Part shown: positions 32,604 to 40,911 of the stretch, piece after piece | Layout: each line of letters begins with the position of its first letter | Numbering within the stretch: position 1 is the first letter of the stretch | From: Gallionellales bacterium RIFCSPLOWO2_02_FULL_59_110 | Lineage (GTDB): Bacteria; Pseudomonadota; Gammaproteobacteria; Burkholderiales; Gallionellaceae | Direction of reading: 5' to 3' | Assembly: GCA_001801215.1 (NCBI GenBank) | Contig: MGXA01000107.1 | Coordinates: forward strand, 1-41,162 | Length of the DNA: 41,162 nucleotides | Made by a program: the position numbers and the translations under genes | Notes under the pieces: model-generated | Seen by the model: only the letters and a program-made list of their open reading frames with translations | Databases searched by the model: none | What the model was told of the DNA's origin: nothing

Positions 32604-33416
32604 ATGTCCAACGTTCTCCTTTCCCTGATCGCTGCCGCCGCCTATGGCGTGCTGGCCGCTTACTTCTGGCGGGCGCAGGTGCGCGGCGAAGGGGATATAT
32701 TGAGCCGAGGAGCGGCGGGGCATCTGGTGCTGATCCCCTTGGTCGTGCACGGTTACCTGCTTACCCACGATGTGTTTGCCAACGGCGGATTCAATCTGAG
32801 CCTGTTCAACGCGCTGTCGCTGATCTTCTGGCTGACGCTGCTGGTGTATTGGCTGGCGCGTTTTTTCTATCCCATCGGCGGTTTGCAGGCGCTGGTATTG
32901 CCCATGGCGGCGGCAGTGGTGCTGTTGCCGGAGTTTTTTCCGTCCGCGCATCAACTGGAAAATACCGGCCTGTTCGCCTTCAAGGCGCACATTGGCGCCG
33001 CCATGCTGGCCTACAGCCTGTTCACCATCGCCATGCTGCACGCGGTGCTGATTTCACAGGTGGAAAAACGCCTGCATCACGCCAATTTGCCGCGCGTACT
33101 GCAAAGCCTGCCGCCGCTGCTGACCATGGAGACCCTGTTGTTCCGCATGATAGCCATCGGTTTCGTGCTGCTGACGCTGACGCTCGCGTCCGGGGTGATG
33201 TTTTCCGAGGAGATATTCGGCAAGGCGTGGCAGTTTAATCACAAGGCACTGTTCGGCTTTATCTCGTGGGGAGTGTTCGCGATATTGCTGTGGGGACATT
33301 ATTCCTATGGCTGGCGCGGGCGCACGGCGGTGCGCTGGACGGTGAGCGGTTTTGTGTTTTTGCTGCTTGCCTACCTGGGCACCAAATTCGTCCTGGAAGT
33401 GTTGCTGCACAGATAA
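32604..33416 (+). CDS. CcsA/YpjD-type cytochrome c assembly membrane protein
   Basis: 270 residues, eight predicted membrane helices. Member of the cytochrome c assembly/CcsA family: HIGAAMLAYSLFTIAMLHAVLI and FNHKALFGFISWGVFAILLWGHY carry conserved His residues of the haem-handling region; the Trp-rich WWD motif of true CcsA/CcmF is not obvious, which is typical of the YpjD branch found beside ffh. The exact function of that branch is not established. The start has no strong ribosome site; a TAGAAT hexamer at 32552-32557 could be its -10. Confidence 0.85.
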   Translation: MSNVLLSLIAAAAYGVLAAYFWRAQVRGEGDILSRGAAGHLVLIPLVVHGYLLTHDVFANGGFNLSLFNALSLIFWLTLLVYWLARFFYPIGGLQALVLPMAAAVVLLPEFFPSAHQLENTGLFAFKAHIGAAMLAYSLFTIAMLHAVLISQVEKRLHHANLPRVLQSLPPLLTMETLLFRMIAIGFVLLTLTLASGVMFSEEIFGKAWQFNHKALFGFISWGVFAILLWGHYSYGWRGRTAVRWTVSGFVFLLLAYLGTKFVLEVLLHR

Positions 33417-33518
33417 AGCCCATTGATTTTCTGCCCTTTTGCAATTCTTGATCCGCTGTGGGTTTGGCTCGATGTCGTTTCGTCAGAATGCGTGCTGGCA
33501 AAGGGAGGTTAAAGCAGG

Positions 33519-34637
33519 ATGAAGTCTGAAGAGGGCGTGCAGACCAGCGTCTGCAGCATTGTCTTTCTCGATATTCCGCAGTTCTTGCAGCAACCCGGCG
33601 AGGTGCAGTTCTCGTGGCGCATCGAACTGTCCATGCTGCTCGACAGGTGTCTGAAAGGCATGGAACCGGGTCGCAGGATTATCGACGACACGAGCAATGG
33701 TGCCGTGCTTGCGTTTCTGCATTCCCCGGAAGATGCACTCTCATTTATCCGGCAATTATCCGACGAATTGCCAAAGCTGCAGAATTTTGCCTTGCGGGTT
33801 GGCGCACATCTGGGGCAATTAAGCGTGGTGCAAGGGCCAAGCGGCCATCCCGGCATCGCTGGGGATGGCATCAATGCCGCGCAGCGCGTCATGAGATTTG
33901 CCGGTATCAACGAAGTGCTGGCCTCGCGGGCATTTCAAGAGGAAATCGCCCGGTTGATGCCCGGCAACGCCGACCTGTTCTCGCCATATGGCAAACAGAC
34001 CGGCAAGCACGGGCGCGAGCATGATCTGTTCCGGATGGGGCGGCAGTCGGCGCTTTTAGTCCCCGCTATACCCTCTGAGCCGCCGACAACGCCCTCCGCT
34101 CCATCGGCACCCTCCGCATCACCATTAGCGCCCTCTGAGTCTCCGGCGGCAACCTCTGCATCCCCTGAGTCCCCTGAGCCACCGGCACCCTTGGAACAAG
34201 ATGCTCGGGATGCGGGCATCATGCCACCGGCAACGCAAGCGCCCGGCTTCGGCCTCAAGGTCGCCATAGGTGCGTTTTTGATAGTTGCCGCCGGCCTCTG
34301 GTTATGGGTTGCGCCCGGCAGCCCGGACCGCGGACAAACGCCGCCTGTCGCAGCCGATTCCGCCGGGCAGGATGCTCCAGTTCCGGATGCCGCCCCCGGG
34401 GTTGACGATTCTCCGCCGGTCGCCCAGCGGGAGCAGGCGAGTCCGGCCATACAGGAAGAACAGCGTTTGACCGTTGCCGCTCCGTCCGGTAAGGTAGCTC
34501 CGGCAAAGAAAGGCGCGCGTGACGGTTCGGATCGCTGCCCGAATTGTTCGTGTACCGACTTGATGACGAAGCTGTCGCTCGGGAGTGCATTGAACGAAAC
34601 CGAACGACGTTACCTGACTGAACGCTGCAAGAAATGA
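33519..34637 (+). CDS. Degenerate class III cyclase domain, membrane anchored
   Basis: 372 residues. Residues about 10-175 resemble an adenylate/guanylate cyclase domain: first metal Asp in IVFLDIPQF, GAHLGQLSVVQG and GDGINAAQRVMRFA. The second metal position reads TSNGAVLAF where active enzymes have a GDG-type Asp, so catalysis is doubtful. A Pro/Ser/Ala/Glu-rich linker (about 185-235), one transmembrane helix (about 248-268), another disordered stretch, and a C-terminal CPNCSC segment follow. The N-terminal domain should be cytosolic and the tail periplasmic. The next gene, an OmpA-type lipoprotein, starts 16 nt later, suggesting that they work together. Confidence 0.72.
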   Translation: MKSEEGVQTSVCSIVFLDIPQFLQQPGEVQFSWRIELSMLLDRCLKGMEPGRRIIDDTSNGAVLAFLHSPEDALSFIRQLSDELPKLQNFALRVGAHLGQLSVVQGPSGHPGIAGDGINAAQRVMRFAGINEVLASRAFQEEIARLMPGNADLFSPYGKQTGKHGREHDLFRMGRQSALLVPAIPSEPPTTPSAPSAPSASPLAPSESPAATSASPESPEPPAPLEQDARDAGIMPPATQAPGFGLKVAIGAFLIVAAGLWLWVAPGSPDRGQTPPVAADSAGQDAPVPDAAPGVDDSPPVAQREQASPAIQEEQRLTVAAPSGKVAPAKKGARDGSDRCPNCSCTDLMTKLSLGSALNETERRYLTERCKK

Positions 34638-34652
34638 CGAGGGAGAAAGCCG

Positions 34653-35849
34653 ATGTTCGTAGCCGCTAAAAGGCTTTGGGCGATTGTCGCACTGTCTGCG
34701 CTTATGGCCGCATGCGCGTCGGCGCCGAAACCGCTTGCCCAACCGATGGATTTTGAAACCGCCATTCGTGCGCTGACCAGAAACCTGCTGGCCCAATTGA
34801 ACAGCAACCTGCCAATTCTGGCATCGCCCGACGAAATTACGGTGGCCGTTGAACCGATGATTGACGCCAACACGGCCGAAGTAACCTTGGCGAGCCGCCG
34901 GATCGACGAACTCGTTCTCGATGAAGCGCGCAAGCAGTTCCCGAAAATCAGGTTGCTGCCGCTCAACTCGAAATCCGCTGAAACCGCCAAATATATGCTC
35001 ACCGGCATGATTAAGCCGGAGCCTAAGGGCAGCGCCGACGGCCCGGCGATTTATCACATCAGGTCGGCCATTGTCGACTTGAAGACCCACCGGGTGGCAG
35101 CCAACGCCGATGTACGGGTGATCGATCCCAAGCTGGACGCGACTCCGATCAGCGCATTCCAGGATAATCCGATGTACACCAAGGATAAGCGGGCCGACAG
35201 CCTGGCCAGGATTGTGGAGACCGAGCCGGGTCAGTTGGCGGACGAGGGATACATGGACGGCTTGACGACGGCTGCGCTGATGGCCGATGGCGACCGCATG
35301 TACGACGGGAAAAACTACGAAAAGGCGCTGGGTTTTTACAGGGAAGCCTCGCTGCGCCCCGACGGCCAGGCGATGCGGACCTATGCGGCGATGTATCAGG
35401 CATACCGCAAACTTAACCGGATGGAGGATGCCGAAGTTGCCTTTGGCCGCATGATTGCGTTGGGCCACAGCACTAATAATATGAATATAAAGCTTTTGTT
35501 CGGCGTCGGTAGCACCCAGTTCATTGCGGATTACGATCTGCGCAGCCAGTACGCCATCTGGCTCCGGCAAATTGCCAGATTCTTCTCCAAAGCCGATAGC
35601 TGCCTGAACATCGTTGGGCACAGCAGCCGGACGGGCAATGAGGCTTACAACGAATCTCTGTCGTTGCAGCGTGCGCAAACTGTGCGGAATCTGATGCAGA
35701 AAGATTTCCCGGACATCGCGGCGCACTCGAAGGCGACAGGGCGCGGCTGGAAGGAAAATATCGCCGGGCTTGGCAGCGACGACATACGGGATGCCATCGA
35801 CCGCCGGGTCGAGTTCAGGGTCATACCGTGCAGCAGCGATGCCGAATAA
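34653..35849 (+). CDS. OmpA-type lipoprotein with TPR-like region
   Basis: 398 residues. Signal peptide with lipobox LMAAC (C21). N-terminal domain (about 30-170) resembles CsgG/FlgO-like or penicillin-binding-protein activator folds (PNLP-type secretory domain with SRRIDELVLDEARKQFP). A TPR-like pair (KNYEKALGFYREAS, MEDAEVAFGRMI; about 205-265) precedes an OmpA-like peptidoglycan-binding domain (about 295-390) with LNIVGHSSRTGNEAYNESLS, SLQRAQTVRNLM and DRRVEF. Probably an outer-membrane lipoprotein contacting peptidoglycan. Operon partner of the degenerate cyclase protein; GGGAG precedes the ATG. Confidence 0.8.
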   Translation: MFVAAKRLWAIVALSALMAACASAPKPLAQPMDFETAIRALTRNLLAQLNSNLPILASPDEITVAVEPMIDANTAEVTLASRRIDELVLDEARKQFPKIRLLPLNSKSAETAKYMLTGMIKPEPKGSADGPAIYHIRSAIVDLKTHRVAANADVRVIDPKLDATPISAFQDNPMYTKDKRADSLARIVETEPGQLADEGYMDGLTTAALMADGDRMYDGKNYEKALGFYREASLRPDGQAMRTYAAMYQAYRKLNRMEDAEVAFGRMIALGHSTNNMNIKLLFGVGSTQFIADYDLRSQYAIWLRQIARFFSKADSCLNIVGHSSRTGNEAYNESLSLQRAQTVRNLMQKDFPDIAAHSKATGRGWKENIAGLGSDDIRDAIDRRVEFRVIPCSSDAE

Positions 35850-35867
35850 CGGGCGATATTCTACAGG

Positions 35868-35897
35868 TTGCATAGAATGCCCCAAATGTCGTAGAAT
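35868..35897 (+). promoter_or_regulatory. Sigma-70-type promoter of the rpsP operon
   Basis: TTGCAT (35868-35873), 18-bp spacer, TAGAAT (35892-35897), about 40 nt before the rpsP ATG. The GTAGAATTCGCG wording also occurs at 32551-32562 before the CcsA-like gene. Confidence 0.6.
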
Positions 35898-35937
35898 TCG
35901 CGCCCTTTTGCTGGGCTAATAACTTAATAGGTTTTAT

Positions 35938-36189
35938 ATGGTCATTATTCGTCTTTCCCGTGGCGGCTCCAAGAACCGTCCGTTTTACAATGTGGTGGTG
36001 GCGGATTCGCGCAACCGCCGCGACGGTCGTTTCATCGAGCGCGTCGGTTTCTACAATTCGGTAGCCACTGAGAAGCAGGAAGCGTTGCGCCTGGACCTCG
36101 CTCGCGTGAGCCACTGGCAGAGCAAGGGCGCGCAATTGAGCGAAGCCGTCGCCAAGCTGGTCAAGCGCGCCGGAGCCGTGGCAGCCTGA
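35938..36189 (+). CDS. rpsP: 30S ribosomal protein S16
   Basis: 83 residues, the usual length. [26 protein letters not shown] is the S16 signature, followed by [12 protein letters not shown] and [20 protein letters not shown]. Binds 16S rRNA early in 30S assembly. First gene of the conserved rpsP-rimM-trmD-rplS operon, behind the promoter at 35868-35897. Ribosome site is weak (TAGG ten bases upstream). Confidence 0.98.
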   Translation: MVIIRLSRGGSKNRPFYNVVVADSRNRRDGRFIERVGFYNSVATEKQEALRLDLARVSHWQSKGAQLSEAVAKLVKRAGAVAA

Positions 36190-36256
36190 TTTAATAAGAG
36201 TGCCGCTGCGGCCTGATTCGAGAGTGTCGCTGCCTGGGCATGACAAGGCGGGCGCC

Positions 36257-36766
36257 ATGGTCGTCATGGTCGTCATGGGGCGCATCGCAGCCGCACATGG
36301 CATACGCGGTTTGGTCAAGATCCAGCCGTTTACCGAGCATGTCGACAGCCTGCTGGATTACCCGACATGGTGGATCGGCCATGAGCACGGCCCGTGGCGC
36401 GAGGTGGAAGTCGACCAGCGCGAGGCGCACGGCAAGACACTGGTCGCGCAATTGCCTGATTGCCCGGATCGCACCGCTGCCGAAAAGCTGAAGGGTCTTC
36501 TGATCGCTGTGCCGCGCAGCAGCCTGCCGCAGCAGGGTGAGGGCGAATACTACTGGTCTGATCTGATCGGGCTCGCGGTGGTGAACGAAGCGGGCGTGAC
36601 GTTGGGCACGGTTGCAAACCTGCTGGAAACCGGCGCGAACGAGGTGTTGAGCGTTAAGGGCGACAGCGGTGAGATGCTGATTCCGTTCGTGGCCCAGGCC
36701 ATCAGGCGGGTGGATTTGAAAAACAGCACCATCCATGTGGATTGGTCGGCGGATTACCTGCGATGA
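36257..36766 (+). CDS. rimM: 16S rRNA processing protein RimM
   Basis: About 169 residues. [18 protein letters not shown] at the start of the RimM N-domain, a PRC-barrel C-domain with [27 protein letters not shown] and [15 protein letters not shown]. Helps mature the 30S head near S19. Several starts are possible: GTG 36200, or ATG 36257, 36266 and 36275, the last three created by a tandem 9-bp repeat (ATGGTCGTC); family proteins usually begin just before VxMGRI, so a later ATG may be the main one. Its stop overlaps the trmD start (ATGA). Confidence 0.93.
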   Translation: MVVMVVMGRIAAAHGIRGLVKIQPFTEHVDSLLDYPTWWIGHEHGPWREVEVDQREAHGKTLVAQLPDCPDRTAAEKLKGLLIAVPRSSLPQQGEGEYYWSDLIGLAVVNEAGVTLGTVANLLETGANEVLSVKGDSGEMLIPFVAQAIRRVDLKNSTIHVDWSADYLR

Positions 36767-37542
36767 TCTTCGATGTCATCACGTTATTTCCGCAGATGTT
36801 CGATGCGCTGACGCAATGCGGCATCACGCGGCGCGCGGCAGAACAAGGCAGTTATGAATTAAAGACGTGGAATCCGCGCGATTTCACGAGCGACAACTAC
36901 CGCACCATCGACGACCGCCCCTACGGCGGCGGCCCCGGAATGGTGATGCTGGCAGAGCCGCTGGCGGGCGCGATCAACGCGGCTAGGCAGCGGCAGGCGG
37001 CAAGCGGGGTGGCAAAGAGCCGAGTGGTGTACATGTCACCACAGGGCAGGTTGCTGACCCATGCGGTGGTCAAGGAATTGGTGGCGCAGCCGGATGAAGG
37101 TTTGATTCTGCTGGCGGGGCGTTACGAAGGTATCGACGAGCGCCTGTTGCGCCAGCAGGTGGATGATGAAATTTCCATCGGCGACTACGTGTTGTCCGGT
37201 GGCGAGTTGGCGGCAATGGTGTTGATGGACAGTCTGGTGCGGCAACTGCCCGGTGTGCTGGGCGATGCAGAATCGGCGGAGCAGGATTCGTTCGTGCGGG
37301 GCCTGCTGGATTGCCCGCACTACACCCGTCCGGAAATATTTAATGGTGAAGCCGTGCCCCCGGTGCTGTTGTCCGGCAATCATGCCGAGATAAATCGCTG
37401 GCGGCTTCAGCAGTCGTTGGGCAGGACGTGGTTGCGCAGGCCGGATTTGCTGGCCAGGCGCGATTTGACAAAAGAGGAGTCTCGGCTTCTGGCAGCGTTC
37501 CAGAAGGAACAAGACCCGATAACTAAAGGAGTAGTAAAGTGA
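36763..37542 (+). CDS. trmD: tRNA (guanine-N1)-methyltransferase TrmD
   Basis: 259 residues. It methylates G37 of tRNAs reading CNN and some other codons, preventing frameshifting. [59 protein letters not shown] (trefoil-knot SAM site) and the LDCPHYTRP segment are visible. The ATG at 36763 overlaps the rimM stop; an upstream frame start at 36742 is not used in the family. The stop overlaps the rplS start (GTGA), so translation is coupled through the operon. Confidence 0.97.
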   Translation: MIFDVITLFPQMFDALTQCGITRRAAEQGSYELKTWNPRDFTSDNYRTIDDRPYGGGPGMVMLAEPLAGAINAARQRQAASGVAKSRVVYMSPQGRLLTHAVVKELVAQPDEGLILLAGRYEGIDERLLRQQVDDEISIGDYVLSGGELAAMVLMDSLVRQLPGVLGDAESAEQDSFVRGLLDCPHYTRPEIFNGEAVPPVLLSGNHAEINRWRLQQSLGRTWLRRPDLLARRDLTKEESRLLAAFQKEQDPITKGVVK

Positions 37543-37898
37543 ATCTGATCGAAACATTGGAACAAGAAGAAATCGCCCGCCTGGGCAAAACCATCCCGGT
37601 TTTTGCGCCCGGCGACACCGTGGTCGTGAACGTGAACGTGGTCGAAGGCGAGCGCAAGCGCGTGCAGGCCTACGAAGGCGTGGTGATAGCCAAGCGCAAC
37701 CGCGGCCTGAATTCCGCCTTTATCGTGCGCAAGATTTCCGCCGGCGAAGGCGTGGAACGCACCTTCCAGACCTATTCGCCGGGCATCGCCAGCATCGAGG
37801 TGAAGCGCAAGGGCGCGGTGCGCCGCGCCAAGCTGTACTACCTGCGCGAGCGCTCCGGCAAGTCGGCACGTATCAAGGAAAAACTCACCGCAAGGTGA
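37539..37898 (+). CDS. rplS: 50S ribosomal protein L19
   Basis: 119 residues, the usual length. [69 protein letters not shown] are L19 signatures. Sits at the 30S-50S interface. Starts with GTG overlapping the trmD stop, with AAAGGAG ten bases before. Last gene of the operon, followed by a terminator. Confidence 0.98.
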   Translation: MNLIETLEQEEIARLGKTIPVFAPGDTVVVNVNVVEGERKRVQAYEGVVIAKRNRGLNSAFIVRKISAGEGVERTFQTYSPGIASIEVKRKGAVRRAKLYYLRERSGKSARIKEKLTAR

Positions 37899-37938
37899 GT
37901 TATCAGAGAAGGCTCATGCCTGCGCCAGCAGGCGTTAT

Positions 37939-37987
37939 GCCGGAACTAAAAACCCGCAATCTGCGGTTAAACGCCGGCTGGTTTTTC
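37939..37987 (+). terminator. Operon terminator after rplS
   Basis: GCCGG (37939-37943) pairs with CCGGC (37974-37978); an inner CCGCA/TGCGG hairpin (37954-37966) sits in the loop; TGGTTTTTC follows. The inner hairpin followed by GTTTTTAG on the minus strand could also stop antisense transcription. Confidence 0.6.
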
Positions 37988-37995
37988 TGAATGAT

Positions 37996-38025
37996 AAAAA
38001 CGGGAGCGCGCGCTCCCGTTTTTAT
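37996..38025. terminator. Bidirectional Rho-independent terminator
   Basis: Perfect palindrome CGGGAGCGC-GCGCTCCCG (38001-38018) flanked by AAAAA on the left and TTTTTATTT on the right, so it can act on both strands. Separates the ribosomal operon from the methyltransferase gene 20 nt downstream. Confidence 0.85.
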
Positions 38026-38045
38026 TTGTGCGCTATCATCGCGGC

Positions 38046-38510
38046 ATGGACTATCAGGCAAAACTTAAAACACCGTTCGGCGTGCTCGGCATCCGCTGTA
38101 CCGGCGAAGCGCTGACCGGCATCGACTTCCTGCCCGCAACTGAAAAACCGCAACGCGCCACCAGTGTGTTCGCGAAGATCGTATGCGAACAATTGCTGCA
38201 CTACCTGGAAAACCCGGACGCGCAGTTTTCCGTGCCGCTCAAATTGCACGGAACAAAGCACCAGCAAAAAGTCTGGCAGGCCATGCTCGCCATTCCGCGC
38301 GGGCAGACGCGCAGCTACGGTGAAATTGCCGCCGAGCTGAAATCCTGCGCGCAGGCCGTCGGCCAGGCATGTGGCGCGAACCCGATCCCCGTCATCGTCC
38401 CCTGTCACCGCGTGGTGGGCAAGGCCGGCCTGGGCGGTTTTGCGCATCACGCGAGCGGTGGCCCGCTGGACATCAAGCGCTGGCTGCTGGCGCATGAGGG
38501 GGTGCTGTGA
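38046..38510 (+). CDS. ogt: Methylated-DNA-protein-cysteine methyltransferase
   Basis: 154 residues. It removes methyl groups from O6-methylguanine by suicidal transfer to the active-site Cys in VIVPCHRVVG. The DNA-binding helix-turn-helix reads TRSYGEIAAELKSCAQAVGQACGANP and the C-terminus LGGFAHHASGGPLDIKRWLLAHEG. No Ada regulatory domain, so Ogt-type. ATG 38046 is preferred over GTG 38028, which would fall on the terminator tail. It stands alone; the CACAGAG repeat follows. Confidence 0.93.
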   Translation: MDYQAKLKTPFGVLGIRCTGEALTGIDFLPATEKPQRATSVFAKIVCEQLLHYLENPDAQFSVPLKLHGTKHQQKVWQAMLAIPRGQTRSYGEIAAELKSCAQAVGQACGANPIPVIVPCHRVVGKAGLGGFAHHASGGPLDIKRWLLAHEGVL

Positions 38511-38528
38511 GCAAAAAACCACAATTCA

Positions 38529-38650
38529 AGCCACAGAGTACACAGAAAAATCGCGGTATTCATTTCTTTATTACGCAGTGCTTGCCGATAGAGGCATCTG
38601 CACTCGACGCCCTATTTGTTTTCTCTGTGATCTCTGTGCCCTCTGTGGCT
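38529..38650. repeat. CACAGAG inverted-repeat element
   Basis: AGCCACAGAGTACACAGAAAA at the left is matched by TTTTCTCTGTG...CCCTCTGTGGCT at the right, with about 70 nt of unrelated sequence between. Elements with CCACAGAG...CTCTGTGG ends are dispersed in many proteobacterial genomes. It fills the gap between ogt and xerD and leaves only 16 nt before the xerD ATG, so xerD promoter signals must lie within the element. Confidence 0.75.
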
Positions 38651-38666
38651 AACTGCTTTTCCCGGA

Positions 38667-39563
38667 ATGACTAACACCGAGCTGCTCGACGAATTCTGCG
38701 ACAACCTGTGGCTGGAGGACGGCCTGTCGCGCAACACGCTGGACAGCTACCGGCGCGACCTGACCAAGTTTGCCGCGTGGCTGGAAAGCCAGCGCGGCCT
38801 GCCCATCCCGCAAACCTCGCACGCCGACATACAGGGCTTCCTCGCACATCTGGTCACCGCACAGAAGGCCAAGCCGAGCAGCACCGGGCGCGCCATCTCC
38901 AGCCTCAAGCGGCTGTTCCGCTACCTGCTCAGACAAGGCAAGATCGCCACCGACCCGACATTACAGATCGACACGCCCAAGCTACCGCGCAACCTGCCCA
39001 AGAGCCTGACTGAATCCGATGTCGAGCAGTTGCTCGACGCGCCGGACACCCAGACCCCGATGGGCCTGCGCGACCGCACCATGTTCGAAGTGCTGTACGC
39101 CACCGGCCTGCGCGTGTCGGAACTGGTGACGCTACGCATCACTCAAGTAAGCATGGACATGGGCGTGGTGCGAGTGATGGGCAAGGGCAGCAAGGAACGC
39201 CTGGTGCCGCTCGGCGAAGAAGCGCTGGACTGGCTGCGCCGCTATCTGGCGGAGGGGCGAGGCGTGCTGCTGGGCAAACAAATCAGCGATGCGCTGTTCG
39301 TCACGGCCAGAGGCGAAGGCATGACGCGGCAGATGTTCTGGTACCTGATCAAGAAGCACGCCAGAACCGGCGGGCTGAACAAACCGCTGTCGCCGCACAC
39401 GCTGCGCCATGCATTTGCGACGCACCTGCTTAACCACGGAGCGGACTTGCGCGTGGTGCAGATGTTATTGGGCCATGCGGATATTTCGACGACGCAGATT
39501 TATACGCATGTGGCGCGGGAGCGGTTGAAGCAGTTGCATGCGGTGCATCATCCGAGGGGGTGA
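38667..39563 (+). CDS. xerD: Site-specific tyrosine recombinase XerD
   Basis: 298 residues, the standard length. Core-binding domain 1-105, catalytic domain with R149 (ATGLRVSEL), K173 (GKGSKERLVP), H244 and R247 (HTLRHAF), H270 (LLGHADI) and nucleophile Y279 (TQIYTHV). With XerC it resolves chromosome dimers at dif with FtsK. The LxxSYRRDL-type N-terminus and STTQIYTHV favour XerD over XerC. Not linked to the mobile elements; it is a housekeeping gene. Single gene between two repeat blocks. Confidence 0.94.
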   Translation: MTNTELLDEFCDNLWLEDGLSRNTLDSYRRDLTKFAAWLESQRGLPIPQTSHADIQGFLAHLVTAQKAKPSSTGRAISSLKRLFRYLLRQGKIATDPTLQIDTPKLPRNLPKSLTESDVEQLLDAPDTQTPMGLRDRTMFEVLYATGLRVSELVTLRITQVSMDMGVVRVMGKGSKERLVPLGEEALDWLRRYLAEGRGVLLGKQISDALFVTARGEGMTRQMFWYLIKKHARTGGLNKPLSPHTLRHAFATHLLNHGADLRVVQMLLGHADISTTQIYTHVARERLKQLHAVHHPRG

Positions 39564-39610
39564 TTGTTTGTGCCGTTCGCCCTGAGGTATCGAAGGGTGT
39601 GGCGTGATTA

Positions 39611-39708
39611 ATGGGTATCGCTACGCTCAACCCATCCTACACGCTGCGCTCGGCGGCGCACAGGGGAAAGAAAAACAGAAAATGTAGCGTGCGCTGTGCG
39701 CACGCTAC
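39611..39708. repeat. Palindromic repeat remnants after xerD
   Basis: TGGGTATCGCTACGCTCAACCCA (TGGGT/ACCCA ends, 39612-39634) keeps the GCTACGCTC core of the repeats at 21102 and 24138. Further on, GTAGCGTGCG-CTGTG-CGCACGCTAC (39684-39708) is a perfect 10-bp stem-loop. It lies 9 nt from the stop of the convergent gene at 39718; no T run follows on either strand. Confidence 0.55.
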
Positions 39709-39717
39709 GCTGGCTTG

Positions 39718-40509
39718 CTAGGCGACACGTTTTTTGAGTTGGTTATACCATTCTGGGTAGGGCGAGACTGTAAAATAGTCCAACAATTCCATAGTGATTT
39801 GCGGCCAGATTCGAGGGTCATCGGCAATCAGTCGGACTAAGACTTGACTGGGATCATCTTCGCTTTTTGTACTCCGGAGTATTTGATTCTTGAAATGCAC
39901 CACCTCGTCTCGCGTTGCCTGTAAATATAGGAATCGTTCCCAGATGGCTTTACCTTTTGCTGTTGGGACGCCCACTATTCCCGGAAGGAGGGTACCAAGC
40001 TTCTCTAATGTCGACAGTTGCCTTTCGGCCTCGCGTCGAGTTAATTGTTTGCGTTCCCCCTTTTTTGTTTTTATCTCGACACTGTCGTTAGGGGCACGCA
40101 TCAGGGCATCGTTGCAAAAGGCTTCAATTCCTTGATATGCAAAGAATACAGCCACCATGGTTTTTTCCAAATAGTCGTAAACGTTAGCGATGTCTGAGCT
40201 TATATGCTTCACTAAACCATCTGGCGACCGTACATCGACAAATTTGAATGCTCGCTTTAATACCTCGGCTTCTTGCGCAGCGGAGTGCGAGATATTCATC
40301 GCCATAGCTACTGGACTCGGGGCGATGAAGTTGATTTGACCGATGCCTTGCACCTCCCCGGAACAACTTGCGAACAATTGTGATCCAGACGGGAAGCTTG
40401 GGCCTCCCGGATATGCTGGAGGAAGTGGTGAGGTGATTTGGGTAACAATCGCGGAGCGCCAATCAATTGGCACTTCGTCGGTCTCCTGTAATGGTGCCTT
40501 TTGTGTCAT
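39718..40509 (-). CDS. Unrecognised protein with HEPN-like RxxxxH motif
   Basis: 263 residues. I recognise no family. The N-terminal 60 residues are Pro/Ser/Gly-rich and probably disordered; residues about 70-260 are predicted mostly helical. RDEVVH (R200-H205) followed by FKN fits the R-x4-H motif of HEPN nucleases, and the preceding helix YDYLEKTMVAVFFAYQGIEAFCNDAL looks like the first HEPN helix. Base composition is more AT-rich than the neighbouring core genes. No good ribosome site before the ATG, and no partner gene next to it, so a defence or toxin role is only a guess. A repeat block lies at its 3' end. Confidence 0.6.
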   Translation of the reverse strand: MTQKAPLQETDEVPIDWRSAIVTQITSPLPPAYPGGPSFPSGSQLFASCSGEVQGIGQINFIAPSPVAMAMNISHSAAQEAEVLKRAFKFVDVRSPDGLVKHISSDIANVYDYLEKTMVAVFFAYQGIEAFCNDALMRAPNDSVEIKTKKGERKQLTRREAERQLSTLEKLGTLLPGIVGVPTAKGKAIWERFLYLQATRDEVVHFKNQILRSTKSEDDPSQVLVRLIADDPRIWPQITMELLDYFTVSPYPEWYNQLKKRVA

Positions 40510-40660
40510 CTAACAAAATTGAAGTAAGCCACTATTTGCTGTCGCCTCCAGATTTCAACCACCTTGCCGCATCCAGCCCGCGCAATAACCAACGGACATT
40601 GCGCCGTATGTAAAATCATCCGTCAACACGTAGATGATTCACGCCGTGGCTGGTTTGCCG

Positions 40661-40909
40661 TCAGGCGGCTTCCATCAGGCACAATTCGTGCAGCCGCTGT
40701 GGCGACAATTCCAGTCCGTTCGGCCAGCACAGCGCACACGCATCTATAAAGAATCGTTTGAAAAATGCCTCGTCCTTGAGGGCGGTTAGCAAGCTGCCAG
40801 AACGATCTTTCAAGTAGGCTGCACCATTAAAATGCCCTTCGCTGCCATCCGAGAATTGCAGTGTGATGGAGAAGTTTCCGTCGTAGCGTGCGTTAAGGAT
40901 TTTAATCAC
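40661..40909 (-). CDS. DUF2442 family protein
   Basis: 82 residues from GTG 40909; an ATG at 40930 in the same frame would overlap the upstream gene by 19 nt. IKILNARYDGNFSITLQFSDGSEGHFN, DEAFFKRFFIDACALCWPNGLELSPQRLHEL is the DUF2442 pattern, a small beta-rich fold often encoded with DUF4160 proteins in presumed toxin-antitoxin-like pairs. Here the gene upstream is another DUF2442 member (2-nt gap), so this is a tandem paralogue pair. Function unknown. The 150 nt between this gene and the divergent start at 40509 hold nothing I can identify. Confidence 0.6.
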   Translation of the reverse strand: MIKILNARYDGNFSITLQFSDGSEGHFNGAAYLKDRSGSLLTALKDEAFFKRFFIDACALCWPNGLELSPQRLHELCLMEAA

Positions 40910-40911
40910 GA

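Noticed and set aside
34302-35885. 527-codon minus-strand frame opposite the OmpA-type lipoprotein
   Set aside because: No recognisable domain; the opposite strand carries lipobox, TPR-like and OmpA motifs.
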